This document shows, piece after piece, positions 25,101-36,789 of a stretch of DNA of 64,000 nucleotides. The DNA lies in assembly GCF_902148845.1 (NCBI RefSeq), contig NC_043746.1, forward strand, positions 6,423,555 through 6,487,554. The letters are read 5' to 3'. Under the pieces are notes generated by a model, which saw nothing but the letters and a program-made list of their open reading frames with translations, searched no databases and was not told the DNA's origin. Numbering within the stretch: the stretch's first letter is position 1; every line of letters begins with the position of its first letter. Source of the stretch: Salarias fasciatus. Lineage: Eukaryota > Chordata > Actinopteri > Blenniiformes > Blenniidae. A program made the position numbers and the translations under genes.

Positions 25101-25915
25101 CGCTGCCTCAGGTTGCTGAGCCTGTCTCTTTTCCAATCACGATCCCAAGCTCCACCTCACATGTGCTGCCCCACTCTGAGTCTGGGGACTCAGGGGAATC
25201 TGCCCCTCCAAAAGTTGTTGAAGCATCCAACTCTGTGCCTGAGAACAAAGAGGCCCCTGGGGTAATCTCAGACCTGTCTGGGAAGTGTGACACTCTTCAG
25301 GCATCTGACTCAGTTCCTGATGTTGAAGTTCTGGCAGAAAGCATGTACGGTGATTTTGAGGCAGCTATGGACCACCTGCGCTATCGCCTGATTGCTACCA
25401 GGAACCCTGAGGAGATTCGAGGCGGTGGCTTGTTGAAATACAGCAACCTCTTGGTCAGAGACTACAGGCCAGCCAGCGAAACTCAGATAAAAACACTAGA
25501 ACGTTACATGTGTTCTCGATTTTTCATAGATTTTCCTGATGTGCAGGAGCAGCAGAGGAAGATCCTGTCCTACTTGAAGAACCATTTTATCGGCGAGGAA
25601 AGAAGCAAGTACCAGTACCTGATGACCCTGCGCCGTGTGGTCGATGACAGCACGGTGTGTCTGATGGGGCACGAGAGGCGCCAAACACTGAACATGATCA
25701 CGGTGTTGGCACTGAAGGTTCTGGGAGAGCAGAACATCATACCCAACACAGACCATGTGACGTGCTTCTACCAGCCTGCCCCGTACCTTGCCGAGCACAG
25801 TGCCCCCTACCTAGCAGAACCCAGCTATTGCAGCTATTATATACCCCAAGGGGGCTCCACTCTGCTCTACCAACCTTACCCCTTACACTTGCACCCACAG
25901 ACTGGACTAGTCTAA
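22106..25915 (+). CDS. tent5d: Terminal nucleotidyltransferase 5D (FAM46 family poly(A) polymerase) with ~830-residue insertion
   Basis: Cytoplasmic non-canonical poly(A) polymerase that lengthens mRNA tails. Two coding exons, 22106-22411 and 22571-25915, joined in phase 0, give 1216 residues; human TENT5 proteins are about 390. Residues 1-193 match the family's nucleotidyltransferase half: the GS motif in [11 protein letters not shown] (G69-S70), the metal-binding pair in [14 protein letters not shown] (D86, D88), and the third acidic residue in GKNLELKFV (E162). Residues 1022-1216 match the C-terminal half ([54 protein letters not shown]). Between them lie about 828 residues of low-complexity, acidic, Ser/Thr/Gln/Pro-rich sequence with no recognisable domain and no stop. 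The ATG follows the acceptor at 22096 by ten bases and begins MSER, like human MSEI. Paralogue choice rests on its place next to tbx22 and chmp1b. Confidence 0.9.
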
Positions 25916-26238
25916 AGCAAGCGCGAGTTATGTACTCACAGAAAACACCCACTTAGAGCAAGGATTTGGTGCTCACCATAAAAAAGGAGAAGGGGAATGG
26001 AAATATAATCCAGGGATAAACTGTTTGGTCTATAATAGACCCGTGTGGATGGGATTGAGTGGGTTTTTACGGTTAACTCCCCGAGAACTCTGTAAGGGTC
26101 TAACATGATTATATGTAATTATCTGGGCTTTGTGAGAAAATAATAATCTTCCGATATTGTTGAAATTCCTGAAAATGCTGTATGCACTGCATGAGTCATA
26201 GGCCTTTGGTCTCCCTGGGAAACCGACTGTGCTATTGA

Positions 26239-26334
<96 letters not shown>

Positions 26335-27450
26335 TCCAGGTTCCTAAATTCTTGTACACAGTTTTCATGTTCTTACTGTGTTGTTCTTAATGGGTTTGTT
26401 CAGAATGTGGACCTTGCCTGTGGTTGATATTGTGCATGGATAAATTAGGACTGTTCTCTCACTGCCAAATACTGTGTGATTACTATGCTTCTTAAACAGT
26501 TCAATGTATCTGTGTTGTTTCTTTACTGAAGGGCGTGTATTCAAAAAAAAAAGGCAAGGTTAGTGATGTGTACAGTATATTCATCAAAACACACGCATGC
26601 AAAACACATATACACACATACGAGTGAGTACGCGCGAGTATGCGTGTGATACTGTACGCACACAAAAGTTAAACAATGCATGTGTAGCTAAAATAGATCG
26701 TGTCCTTAAGTCAAAGCAAAGGCTTTTAATTTATTAAAAATTGATCTATTTTTGCAAGACTTTCCAAGAGAATACTCAGTGGTAAATAGACTGGTTAGTT
26801 CCTACAAACAATGCCAACTACAATGCCTTTGGAATAGACTGTACAGAGTATTGGTTACGGTATCTTGTGTGTAAATACACTGCATTGTTTTCAGGTAAAT
26901 TGTGTTAAGATGTACTGCTTGATTCCTTTCCCTCGTGGAGTCCTTTCTGTAATCATGTGAAGTATCGTATTATCTAGTGTTGATTTAATGCTAAAGTTTA
27001 CTTCATGGTGGTCAGGTTTCAACCATCTTTGGGTCATCTCCCGACAAGGCAGAGGACGATCTGTCTCAACCGAAGGGATCACATTCAAAATCACATGACT
27101 CCTCTCGTCGTGAATCAGCTTCCTCCGAGTCACGCTGGAACCAACATGAAAAGAGTTCTGATCCACCTCAAACCCTGTTTTAACCTACGTTTAAAGCCGC
27201 CGTGCAACAGCATCTATGACCAAAGATGGTTCTGGAGGGAAATCAAGTGCCTAAATGTGAGACATCATTGGCATGTCTTTATCTCACTGCACTGGGGTGT
27301 TTAATGGGGTGGGCCTGGGGCTGGGTTGGGTTGTGTGTTCAGTTGTTGACCCCTGTTATTGCTGCCCATTTTGATGTCTTCTTTAATGTAGTCCTTTGTT
27401 GTAGTTTATTCATGTACGTTTTGATAAAATAAAGAGGAAGCTCAACAAAC
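25916..27450 (+). other. tent5d 3' UTR
   Basis: Non-coding sequence after the stop up to an AATAAA at 27428-27433. Contains a (CA)n run at 26243-26331. Smaller frames inside it are not protein-like. Confidence 0.5.
26243..26331. repeat. (CA)n microsatellite in tent5d 3' UTR
   Basis: About 44 perfect CA units. In a transcript this is a CA repeat, a known hnRNP L binding sequence type. Confidence 0.95.
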
Positions 27451-27877
27451 GTACAAGTGTGACAGAGGCTGATTTTCTCCGTTCGTGGCGGATAAACCTT
27501 GACTATAAAAAGAAAAGAATTCCAGTAGGTTATCAGTTGTTCCATTCACCCCTCCTTCCCGCATTCCTCCCCCCCAAAAAAATTACATGCTGTACAGCTT
27601 ACGTATCTTTGCTGTGATTGCACCCTGCGATGATCCACTTAAGCATGACCGCCATATCATGATGGCGCCCAGGAGAGCGGGCCAAAACTGTGAAATTCGG
27701 TCTGTGTGAGGCCTCTTATCGCAAATCACCTGTCCTTCAGATGTGTTTGGACCCAGATGACGCACGGGCTACGCAACGCAGCAGGCTCAACGACGTGTAA
27801 ATGTGAGGAGAATATGGTTGGGGAGGTGTGAGGCTGAAGGGGGGGAGAAGGGAGAACGAGGGGAGCAGAGCACATGC

Positions 27878-27880
27878 GTG

Positions 27881-27919
<39 letters not shown>
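27878..27919. repeat. (GT)n microsatellite
   Basis: GT run with one C interruption. Confidence 0.9.
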
Positions 27920-27921
<2 letters not shown>

Positions 27922-28375
27922 CAGATGGGAATACACGTGCAGCAACGGCATCAGGTGGTCCCTTTCTTCTCCAAGTAATTGAGGAGAACCGCGGTGTAAT
28001 GAAACAATAGGGCTCCATCCTTACTCCCTCATTGCCTCCATTCTCACTCCCACTTCACACCGCTGATCAGGTCAGGGGCACGGAGAGCGATGCGGTCTCT
28101 TTCCATGCGGAGGAGGTGCGCATTGCCATGCTCACACACACAATCTATTTACACACTGTATGGGCTTGCGCTGATGTGCACTTGCATGCATGCACGCGCC
28201 TCTGGGAAAGAAAGAGAGCATGTGATCTAATAGGGTATGTATCAGTGTCTCACAGACCTCTAAGCCACTCTTGTCCATTCGGGGTTTCCATAGAGACACA
28301 GACAGGGAGCACTGTGGGCGCAGGGAGCATGACGGAAGACAGGGAAGACCCACACACCGAATGAGGGGGCCGTGC

Positions 28376-28453
28376 GAGAGAGAGAGAGTGAGAGAAGGAT
28401 GAAAATAAGCAAAAAAGAGATGGAGAGACAAGAAAAAGGTGTGGGTGCAATAA

Positions 28454-28484
<31 letters not shown>

Positions 28485-28731
28485 ACAGGGAGATGGATGA
28501 ATGAGAAAATAGAGCTGAGGAGGAGACAGAAAGCGGAGGACAGAGGAGAAGTGCGTGAGCTGGAAGGTGCGTGGGGGGAGGGGAGGGTGGAGGTAAGGTT
28601 ATGGTTGGAGCCAGGAGAGAGGAGCGGGAGCAGGGGAGCTGATGGGGAGAGCGTGGGAGGTTGTCAGGGCCTTCAGTCACAAGGGAGTCACTGTGAGGTG
28701 GCTGCAGTGACGGCAGCAGTGATGTCAGAGC

Positions 28732-28809
<78 letters not shown>
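28376..28809. repeat. (GA)n tracts followed by a (CA)n run
   Basis: GA runs at about 28376-28392 and 28454-28480, a purine-rich stretch, then a CA run at 28736-28809 (37 units). Confidence 0.9.
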
Positions 28810-28810
<1 letters not shown>

Positions 28811-31689
28811 CTGCGTGCACATCAATTTTCCTAATGGCCTGCCCACCCGTCCACCCTCAACAAACATTTTCAAACTCACTGAGACAAAAAGAGAACATCA
28901 CCCACACATCTGCTTTCCTCTCTGATACACCATTTGACTCAGAATGATAAATTCATTTTATAATCACACAGGTCTGACTGATTCTTTTTTTTTTTTTAGA
29001 AGTCTTTTTTAGGTTTCTCATCTGTTTATATCCCAGGTCTGAAATAGACAGAAGGATGAAACATGTGGAATTGGGAATATTCTAAGACTTTTATTTTTGC
29101 CCGGCTCGTATCCCACAAATTAATTTCTCAGTACCCTCAAAGTCTCAGGTGGTATTTGTGTTTGCTAAGGATCATTAAAATGGAAGAACAAACATTACAG
29201 GAATCTGTTACAATAAAGCACTTAGTGGCATGTAAGTGTCACCGGGAGGAGAAATCTCAGTCATTGAGAGGCTTTTATGTTCCTCTGCAGACCGACTGTC
29301 TGTCACTGATACGCACCAGGCAATGAAACTGATGCGTAGTATTCACCATTCATAATTTTTTCTTCATTCAAACTCCCCCCCTCCACAGCTTCTACTACCC
29401 ACTTCTTCTACCCTTCCCCGCCGCCGCCCCCCACCCACCCACTGTGTGCCTCCCACCCACCTGCTCCCTTGACTGCTATGACTCAGTTCTCTTCCAGCTG
29501 AGGATATATGAGGATAAAAACCTTGATGAAACAGCCAAGAAAAGCATTTTACTTAAAGAAATAGAGTAATTGGCAAGGCAGGCGGCAGCTGCCTCCTCAC
29601 TGTGGATGCCACCCACCGCACCCGATTCTCCCTCATTTCAAGTACACGAGCACAAACACACACACGGCACACACAGCACACACACAGCACGCCACCCCCA
29701 CACCAAAATGTGTGCAGTCTTACTTTATCTGCTAATTCATGCTTAAAAGCAAAAATTGGGAAGGCAGTTTGGAGCGTTTCAAAAATAGTTTTCCATTTCT
29801 CTAGATAGAAGTCTGTGTCGTCACGACTCTGTGACATGGATGGATGATTTCTTAAAGGCAGACTTGCCAAATACACGCCTGGCACTGGGTGGGGGGGGGG
29901 TCTGAATCAGAAAACCTTGAGGAGTCAGATCACCGTCGATCACTTTACCGTGTGCCTCACTGTCCACCGTCAATCCATCTGTGCTGTTTTCATGCTCAAA
30001 GTGTTTTCATGCTCAAAGCTTCACTTTAACTCCTCTTACATCAGTCCAAATTATGCAATCATGCAAAACATGGCGGGGGACAATTATGCTTCCTGAATGA
30101 TGTCTGAGCGTCCTGCCAGGCTGCTCATCTCCTCAAATCTATTCTGGAACCTGTGGGTCACCAAGACCTGACTTTAATTATGCAAATGACATGCAGCATG
30201 ATGGATCATAATGTTAGCCATGTGAGAAAGACGCACGCTTACATAACATGTGATCAATCAGGCAAACAGGAGGGGAGATTTACAACAGAGGGAGAAATAC
30301 ATGTTGCTGAGACTGACTGCGCAGCTGTATCAGCAGCTGGCTGCAGCCACTTTACCAATTATTTAAGTTGACACAGCAGCCCATGTGCCACTGTGTGTTT
30401 GGTGAGATGTGGTTACTGCTTCACAGGCCCTGGTTCACAGTGGCTTATCTCACTGACAGAAGATTCCCAGTGATTCGCTGAACATTTCCATCATTTACAC
30501 TCCCTCTCGTGGTGTCCCTCAAGGGTCCATCCTTGAGCCACTTCTCTGTGTCCCGCATTTGCTCCAGCTAAGGTCGGTCATGTAAAAGCATGAGGTGTCT
30601 TTCCACTTTCATACAGATGATGTTTGTTGCATTTTACTGTGTCATACTTTATCCTTTACCAGCTTTACTAATTCTACAAATGTTTGATCGTATTTCAAAC
30701 TTTTGGAATAAATCAACACATATCCAAAAAATTATACGGTTTCACAGGATTATGGACAATTTAAGAATATTTGAACTGGAGTAACTGGAGGAATCTCATG
30801 CATGCACAGAAAAAAAAACATACAAACTCCAGGTTGAAGCTACAATTAGGGAAGTGTGCAACCACGAAAGCAATTGAAATATCAATCCAAATGAGTCTAA
30901 ATGTGTGTATTACTGACTATAGTTCAAGGTGGATGTTTACTGGGATTGCACTCCTTGTGGTAGATGTACTCAATGCCTGTAAAAGGAGCAGTAATTAGTA
31001 TTTCATATAGTGTCATTAAAGAGCACACAGCCGCATTCATGTATTGTTGCAGGTGCACATTACTTTAGCTGCCAGTACTGTGTGGGTTAGTCTAATGACT
31101 GATTCATTCGTGACGTATGTTCAACTGAACTTACATGAGTCATTTGCAGGAAGATGCACTATCGTCTGGATTTTAACTTTTTTTTTGAAAGAAACAGATA
31201 ATCTCAAGACAAGCAAGAACAAAATAACTGTTAGAGTTGTCCTTTCAGATCAGTGAACGTCTGTTTAATGCAGCTGATTCATTGCAGGGAAAGTCAAACA
31301 GGTGATGTGTATCCAGGTTATTGTTAGTACTGGTTCATCTTCCGTGTTGCTTTAAAAAGAATCGAGTCAGTCCAGTTTTCTCGAGGCACTCCTCTAGTAA
31401 ACACAAGTTTGTTGAAATAGTATAATTTTCTTTAACTATCACAATCAGGAACTTACAGAAACTCCAGTAAAACTATACAGCTTGCTTCAGATGTAGTGTT
31501 TGAAGAATACATCTCATTAAAAACTTCCTTTTTTTTTCTTCTTTCTTATGTTGTTTAAATGTTTGTTTCTTAAATTTCCTGCTCCTAACTCAGTTGTTCC
31601 TTTGTGTTTCAGTGGACTCTTTGGGACATGAATGGTTCTCGATGACGCTTTTCTGGTTCTCCTCTTCTAGCCTATACAGAGAATGTCTC

Positions 31690-31775
31690 AGGTCTTGGTG
31701 AACTAACCTGGGGACCCAGATAAAACCTGTATATGCACAGGGGGAACATGCAAACTCCACACAGGAACCAGAGAC
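31690..31775 (-). repeat. Degenerate SINE fragment
   Basis: On the minus strand it reads GTGTGGAGTTTGCATGTTCC followed by CTGTGCATA, matching the GTGGAGTTTGCATGTTCTCC box of the common fish repeat. Only this part is recognisable. Confidence 0.5.
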
Positions 31776-31864
31776 ATTCTTACTGAGAGGCAAGACACCT
31801 AAAAATATCTAACTTAACGTTACAAGTCATTGGTTAATGTAAAACAAACACACACGCACGCACG

Positions 31865-31866
<2 letters not shown>

Positions 31867-31953
<87 letters not shown>

Positions 31954-32058
31954 GTGTGTATGTGTGTGATTTATGACTATGATCTGGAGCGATGCTGCTG
32001 TTTGCAATGAAGCATGTATTAGCAAGGGACTCGAAGAGGAGGGGACGTCTCGCTCTTT

Positions 32059-32114
<56 letters not shown>
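31867..32114. repeat. Inverted microsatellite pair: (CA)n 31867-31951 and (GT)n 32063-32114
   Basis: Two long complementary dinucleotide runs in inverted orientation, 111 bases apart. Confidence 0.95.
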
Positions 32115-32115
<1 letters not shown>

Positions 32116-32738
32116 TACACTGATTGACGTCACAGACGCCCACTCATTTCCATCTTGTCTGCGTGTACAGAGAGAATAGATCCCCATCTGCATCCCGCTC
32201 TTCTCCCCGGCATACTCCCTCGCTTCTTGGTTTTTTTTTTTTTTTCCTTTTTCTTTTTTGCAACAGTCCCCCCGTTGCCCCGTCCTCATCTCTCTCACCT
32301 CTTGGTACTTTTCTCCCTCGCTTTCTCATCCTGCCTCATCCCATTCAGTCCTGCTCATCCCACCCCCATAGAGCGCAGCCAGTCTGGCAAACAAACAGGA
32401 CACTCGAACACAAACAGTTTAAGACAGCCAGACAGCAGCAGCAGCCTCTCTGGGTCTGAGGTCTACAGGTCTGGAGGGGGGACAATAGACTCCTGGGGTT
32501 GGCTTTCTTGTCCCTCCTCTACGCAAAATGTGTACCTGTTGGCATCTTGTGTGGCGTCCTCCGGCACTAAGCATGTGTTAAACTGTGACGCCTCTTCCAC
32601 AACAATTGCTCATCGGCATTCACACAGCGATGTCCCTCGCTGACGACAGGACATCATTTAAATCACTTCCTCGTAAAAGGTCATCCTCATTCCTCAATCA
32701 GAGAATCCCCCCAGCCCCCCACCCCTTCTCCACTCCCT

Positions 32739-32740
<2 letters not shown>

Positions 32741-32781
<41 letters not shown>

Positions 32782-32784
32782 ACA
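32741..32784. repeat. (CA)n microsatellite
   Basis: About 20 CA units directly after a C-rich stretch. Confidence 0.95.
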
Positions 32785-33223
32785 ATGAGCGGGAAGATAT
32801 GTGCGCAAGCGTGTTGCTGATGCTGGCAGCGGGTGTGAATGGATGAGCGTGCTGGGGGAGCTGACAGCGGCTGGAAATGCGTAGGATGACAGAATAGGAT
32901 GTACACACATCTAAAAAGGGAAAATGGGTGCTATTTTCGACAACATAGCATGAGAGGGGACAGAGTGAGAGTGAACACTGATGAAGGGAGGGAGCAATGG
33001 AGGGGTGGGCGGGGGCGGGGGGGGTGTTCATGCACGGCTGGGACCTAACTCCCCTGCGACTGCTCAGGCTAGACGGTGAAAAGACACAGAGAAGGATGAG
33101 CAGCAGACTGGCAGATGGTCGGGCAGACTAGATATTAGGGCAGACCAAACATGCAGACCAGCAAGACAAAGGCTGAAATAACATCGACTAATTATCACTG
33201 TGTTTGCCTTGGGAGAAGAGCTC

Positions 33224-33263
33224 TGTGTGTGTGTGTGTGTGTGTGTGGGTGTGGGTGTGTGTG
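33224..33263. repeat. (GT)n microsatellite, interrupted
   Basis: GT run that degrades into GGGTGTGGG variants. Confidence 0.9.
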
Positions 33264-34453
33264 CATGCGTGCATGTGCCTACTCCTCCGTTCTGACTGTG
33301 ACATATTTCAGAGTCAGGCTGCAGCTGGGGTCAGGTTAGGGTCAAGCATTTATATGGCAAATTATACACCCTGACCAGTCTCATCATGCCTTACACAGTC
33401 AATCACAGTCACTCACTTACACACACACGACCATTCACACGCCACATGCAACGTGATGGGTTCAATCCCCCCACCCCTCCCTCTCCGCATGTGCATGCAC
33501 TTTGCATGACGGACATCAGCAATGACGATGATGTGACTGAAGTAAAGTCCATTTACCAAGTGAGACAAAAGAAAAAAAACACCTGGGATGGAAATGATAG
33601 TGTTTTCAGAAAGTTACCATCTGCAAATGAAACGTTTCTGACATAAAAACAGAATAACAGTGCAGTTAGCAGCAGATCATCCGTGTATAAACTGTGTATC
33701 TGAAAATAATGTAAGTTGTGTGTGAGTGTGTGTAACCTTGTTCTTGTACACTAGTGGGGACCTAACCCTGACTACACACTCACTAATGGGACACATGTCA
33801 CTGTGGGGGCAAATTGAAAGTCCCCGTGGGGGAAATCGATAAACATTTAGCACAACATGCGCTTCAGGGTCAGGTTATAGAATATCTGAGGCAGAGGTTG
33901 GGGTTAGGCCAATAGCAGATCAGGCTGAAATTAGAGTAAACCTTTCGTCAATGAACGCAAGTCAATGTAATGACCCAATAAGGCCTATAGAAATGCAACA
34001 TGTGCAAGTCTCAGTATCAAAGCTACGAACAAGACGGAGGGCTGATCATAGGAGACGCGGGAGTGAATGGATGGATCAATGTAAGTGAAGGAACTGAGGA
34101 ATATCACAAGGGGAGCCCAGATAAAAGCAGAGAGGGATCTGAGAATCTCTGATCATTATTGTATTCCTTTAGTTTAACTCACATCACTACACTTGATGTT
34201 TCTGCTGCTTATTGAACCGTCTGCCTCTAAATGTGCTAAAGTGCAAAGTAAATGGCTGTGGATTAAAAGAGAAGATGAATGGATGATGCCACAGGAGCGG
34301 GGGAAATCTTTAAAGGCGCCTTTTCCACTAATAAATGTGTGATTCATGTCTGTTATCAGAGAGAAACGTTCACCTTTTTCATGTTACTTTCCATTATGAG
34401 AAGTTGTGGAGCTCTGATCTGAAACGTCCACATGAGAGAACTGTGAAGCTCGG

Positions 34454-34467
34454 CTGCCATCTAGTGG
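34454..34467 (-). promoter_or_regulatory. Candidate CTCF core motif
   Basis: Minus strand reads CCACTAGATGGCAG, a full match to the 14-base CTCF consensus CCASYAGRKGGCRS. A single motif match is expected by chance now and then; occupancy is untested. Confidence 0.4.
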
Positions 34468-35899
34468 CGGTGTGCGGTAATAACAGTCTGCACACCACCA
34501 AATATCGACAAAATGGAGCCCGGTGCTCGGCCATGACAATGCAGGTCAGAGGGGCTGCGACTGCTGCGCACAACAGCGGAAGAAAGGTCACCGACGAGCG
34601 CGCTGCGTGCTTTTCTGCGCTAAAAGGTGATTCGCGGCCGAGTCGGCAGTGCAGGCTGCACTGATGTGTGCAGCAGTCCACCTGCTGCAGACAGTCCCTC
34701 CTCATCAAACTCACATTTTAAAGAGGCTTACAAAGGAGATCCGGGATGCAACAACAAATGTGCATCCTTTGTATGTTGCCGCACTGAAAACTGAGTTCTG
34801 GGCCTGGAAGATCACAGCAAGCGTGAGTCCCCAGACATGTTTACTGTGTCAGTGCTGGAGGCAAATGCACACAGTGAAAGAACAGGAATAATCCCCCATT
34901 CAGCAGCCGGCGTGCGTTTTCTCTTCCCCTCTCCTGTCAGGCATCTGCCATGAAGGGATGCATGCAGCTGTGCATGCATTAGATATAGACAGAGCCGTAC
35001 TTTACCGACCCAGTTGGTGGATTGAGGTTTGGAGGTGAATGTGGGTCACGGCGTGCACGCCTGACTTCTTGTACAGCTTAATATGCGTGTGCAAAGCCTA
35101 AAGGGGAAGGAAGGGGCTGGCTGGCTGGACGCTGACCTTCCTCCGGTCTCAGACAGACGTAAGCGGGGAACCAGGCGTTACTAAAGGCCTCTGGTGGGAT
35201 TTAACAGACTCCCAGGAGGGATTCATCCATAGAAATGAAGAAGCGGACATCAGGCTGGAGGTTTCACTCCCTGGTGTAACGCACTGTGCCAGTGTCCCTG
35301 CTGTGTGGCTGACCTTCCCGTGACCTCACTTCCCTTCGGATCTGTTGCGACAGATACATGCAGGAGATTACATTGTTAAATCCTCAGCTCAGAAAAACCG
35401 AATGTTAAGCGGGTCTGCGTCAATGAAGTAGCATTGTGCGTTAAGACGGCGGCAGCAGGAGCGTGTCCCGCGGTGGATCTCCACCAGGACATGTCGACTC
35501 CACCTGCAGCGGGGCCGCAAGTGGAATCAATCGGCAGATTACACACCTCCTAACGAGGGCAAACACTGGAAAGCTCTCACGTGTGTTTAATAATGGAGAC
35601 TGCATCAAGCAGGTTTGCTAGTTACGTTTTGAGTTTTACACTGGATCCTGTGGCGCCGTGAGGAGCTGGAGGTTAAGTGGTTTGCTCAGGGATCCAGTCC
35701 TGCTTCCCTAGCTTTATTCATTTTAATTAACCTCCAAAACAACTGAATTGCCAATGTTGAATGTGTTTGAAGACGCCATTACAGTGCATTAAACTCCTTT
35801 TATTGAGACTTGTGGCAGTTACTTATCCTGAAGGAAGCGTCAATGTGTTAAAGAAACAAACTGGAGACAATGATTCGAGGAAAATTCCCAGGACTTCTT

Positions 35900-36789
35900 T
35901 TTATTAAGAGAATTTCAGAACATAAGAGAGGTACCAGACACCTGCATTTGTCAGTGTAGTGTAGTGTAGTGTTTCCAAATTCAATTGTTTTAAGAAAAAC
36001 CATAGTGTTTAGAAAAGCCGACATGACAGCGTGGATGGAGCAGGAGCTGTTTTACACGCAGGGTCGTTTAGGAGACAGGTCGGAGGCAATTGCTGTTCCC
36101 GGAATGTTTCACATGTTCGTCTTCCTCTTTCTTATGGACAACACGCTTCAACATTTTTTTTTTCTTGTTTGTTTGTCTGTTTAAAACACATTTTCAATGA
36201 AAAAAAAAAAAGAAAAAGAAACAAGATCATGAGACAGAAGCAAAGGGAACTCACTGCACATTTAGAGGTCTAAAAGAATCACCCACATTAACATGGCTGA
36301 ACCGTTAATAAAACATGGATAAAGGCTGAACTGGAGGAGGAGGAGGAGGAGGAGGAAGGTCTATTCTGTGAAGGAAGAAGAGTGGGGGCAGGAGGAGGAG
36401 AAGGGTGAGGAGGAAGGGGGGGGAGGAAGAAAACACAGTAATACACAACTCACGACATAGCCAATCCGGCAGGGACACGCTTTCTACACCAAACAAGCCT
36501 TCAACAATCATGAAATGCCTTTTAAAAAAGATTTTAGTGTGTTCATCTTGCTTGCAGACACTTGATATGACCACTGCAAATCTGCAAGGCGCTCCATAAT
36601 CAGCTTTGCTTTTTGTGCTAAAAATCTGTACGGATACTTATAAAATCATTGATAAAAATATTCCTCTGTTAACAATACGCCTTGGAGGGAAACCATGTGA
36701 GAGACTTGGGGGGCTGGCTGGCTGACTGGGGCGGGTTCGGGGTGAGGGGCCGGGGGTTTGTAGAGGAGGAGGAAGCTTGGGCAGTGGTG
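35900..36789 (-). other. hmgn 3' UTR
   Basis: The first good minus-strand AATAAA after the stop is at 35900-35905 (plus TTTATT), giving a 3' UTR of about 0.9 kb, usual for HMGN genes. Contains a GGA-repeat at 36335-36357. Confidence 0.4.

Larger units (their letters stand above)
27456..35890. other. Intergenic region tent5d - hmgn
   Basis: No coding exon recognised on either strand. Mostly microsatellites and purine/pyrimidine-rich tracts. 30000-30200 is a complex block with repeated TATGCAAAT-like and TTAATTATGCAAATGA sequence (octamer-like) that looks like a conserved noncoding element. brwd3, which sits here in humans, was not found. Confidence 0.55.

Noticed and set aside
22844-25327. 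The tent5d insert as an unspliced intron or exitron
   Set aside because: An acceptor-like TTCTGGCAG sits near its 3' edge, but no good donor was found at the 5' edge, and 2.48 kb without a stop is very unlikely for an intron. Kept open as the main test.
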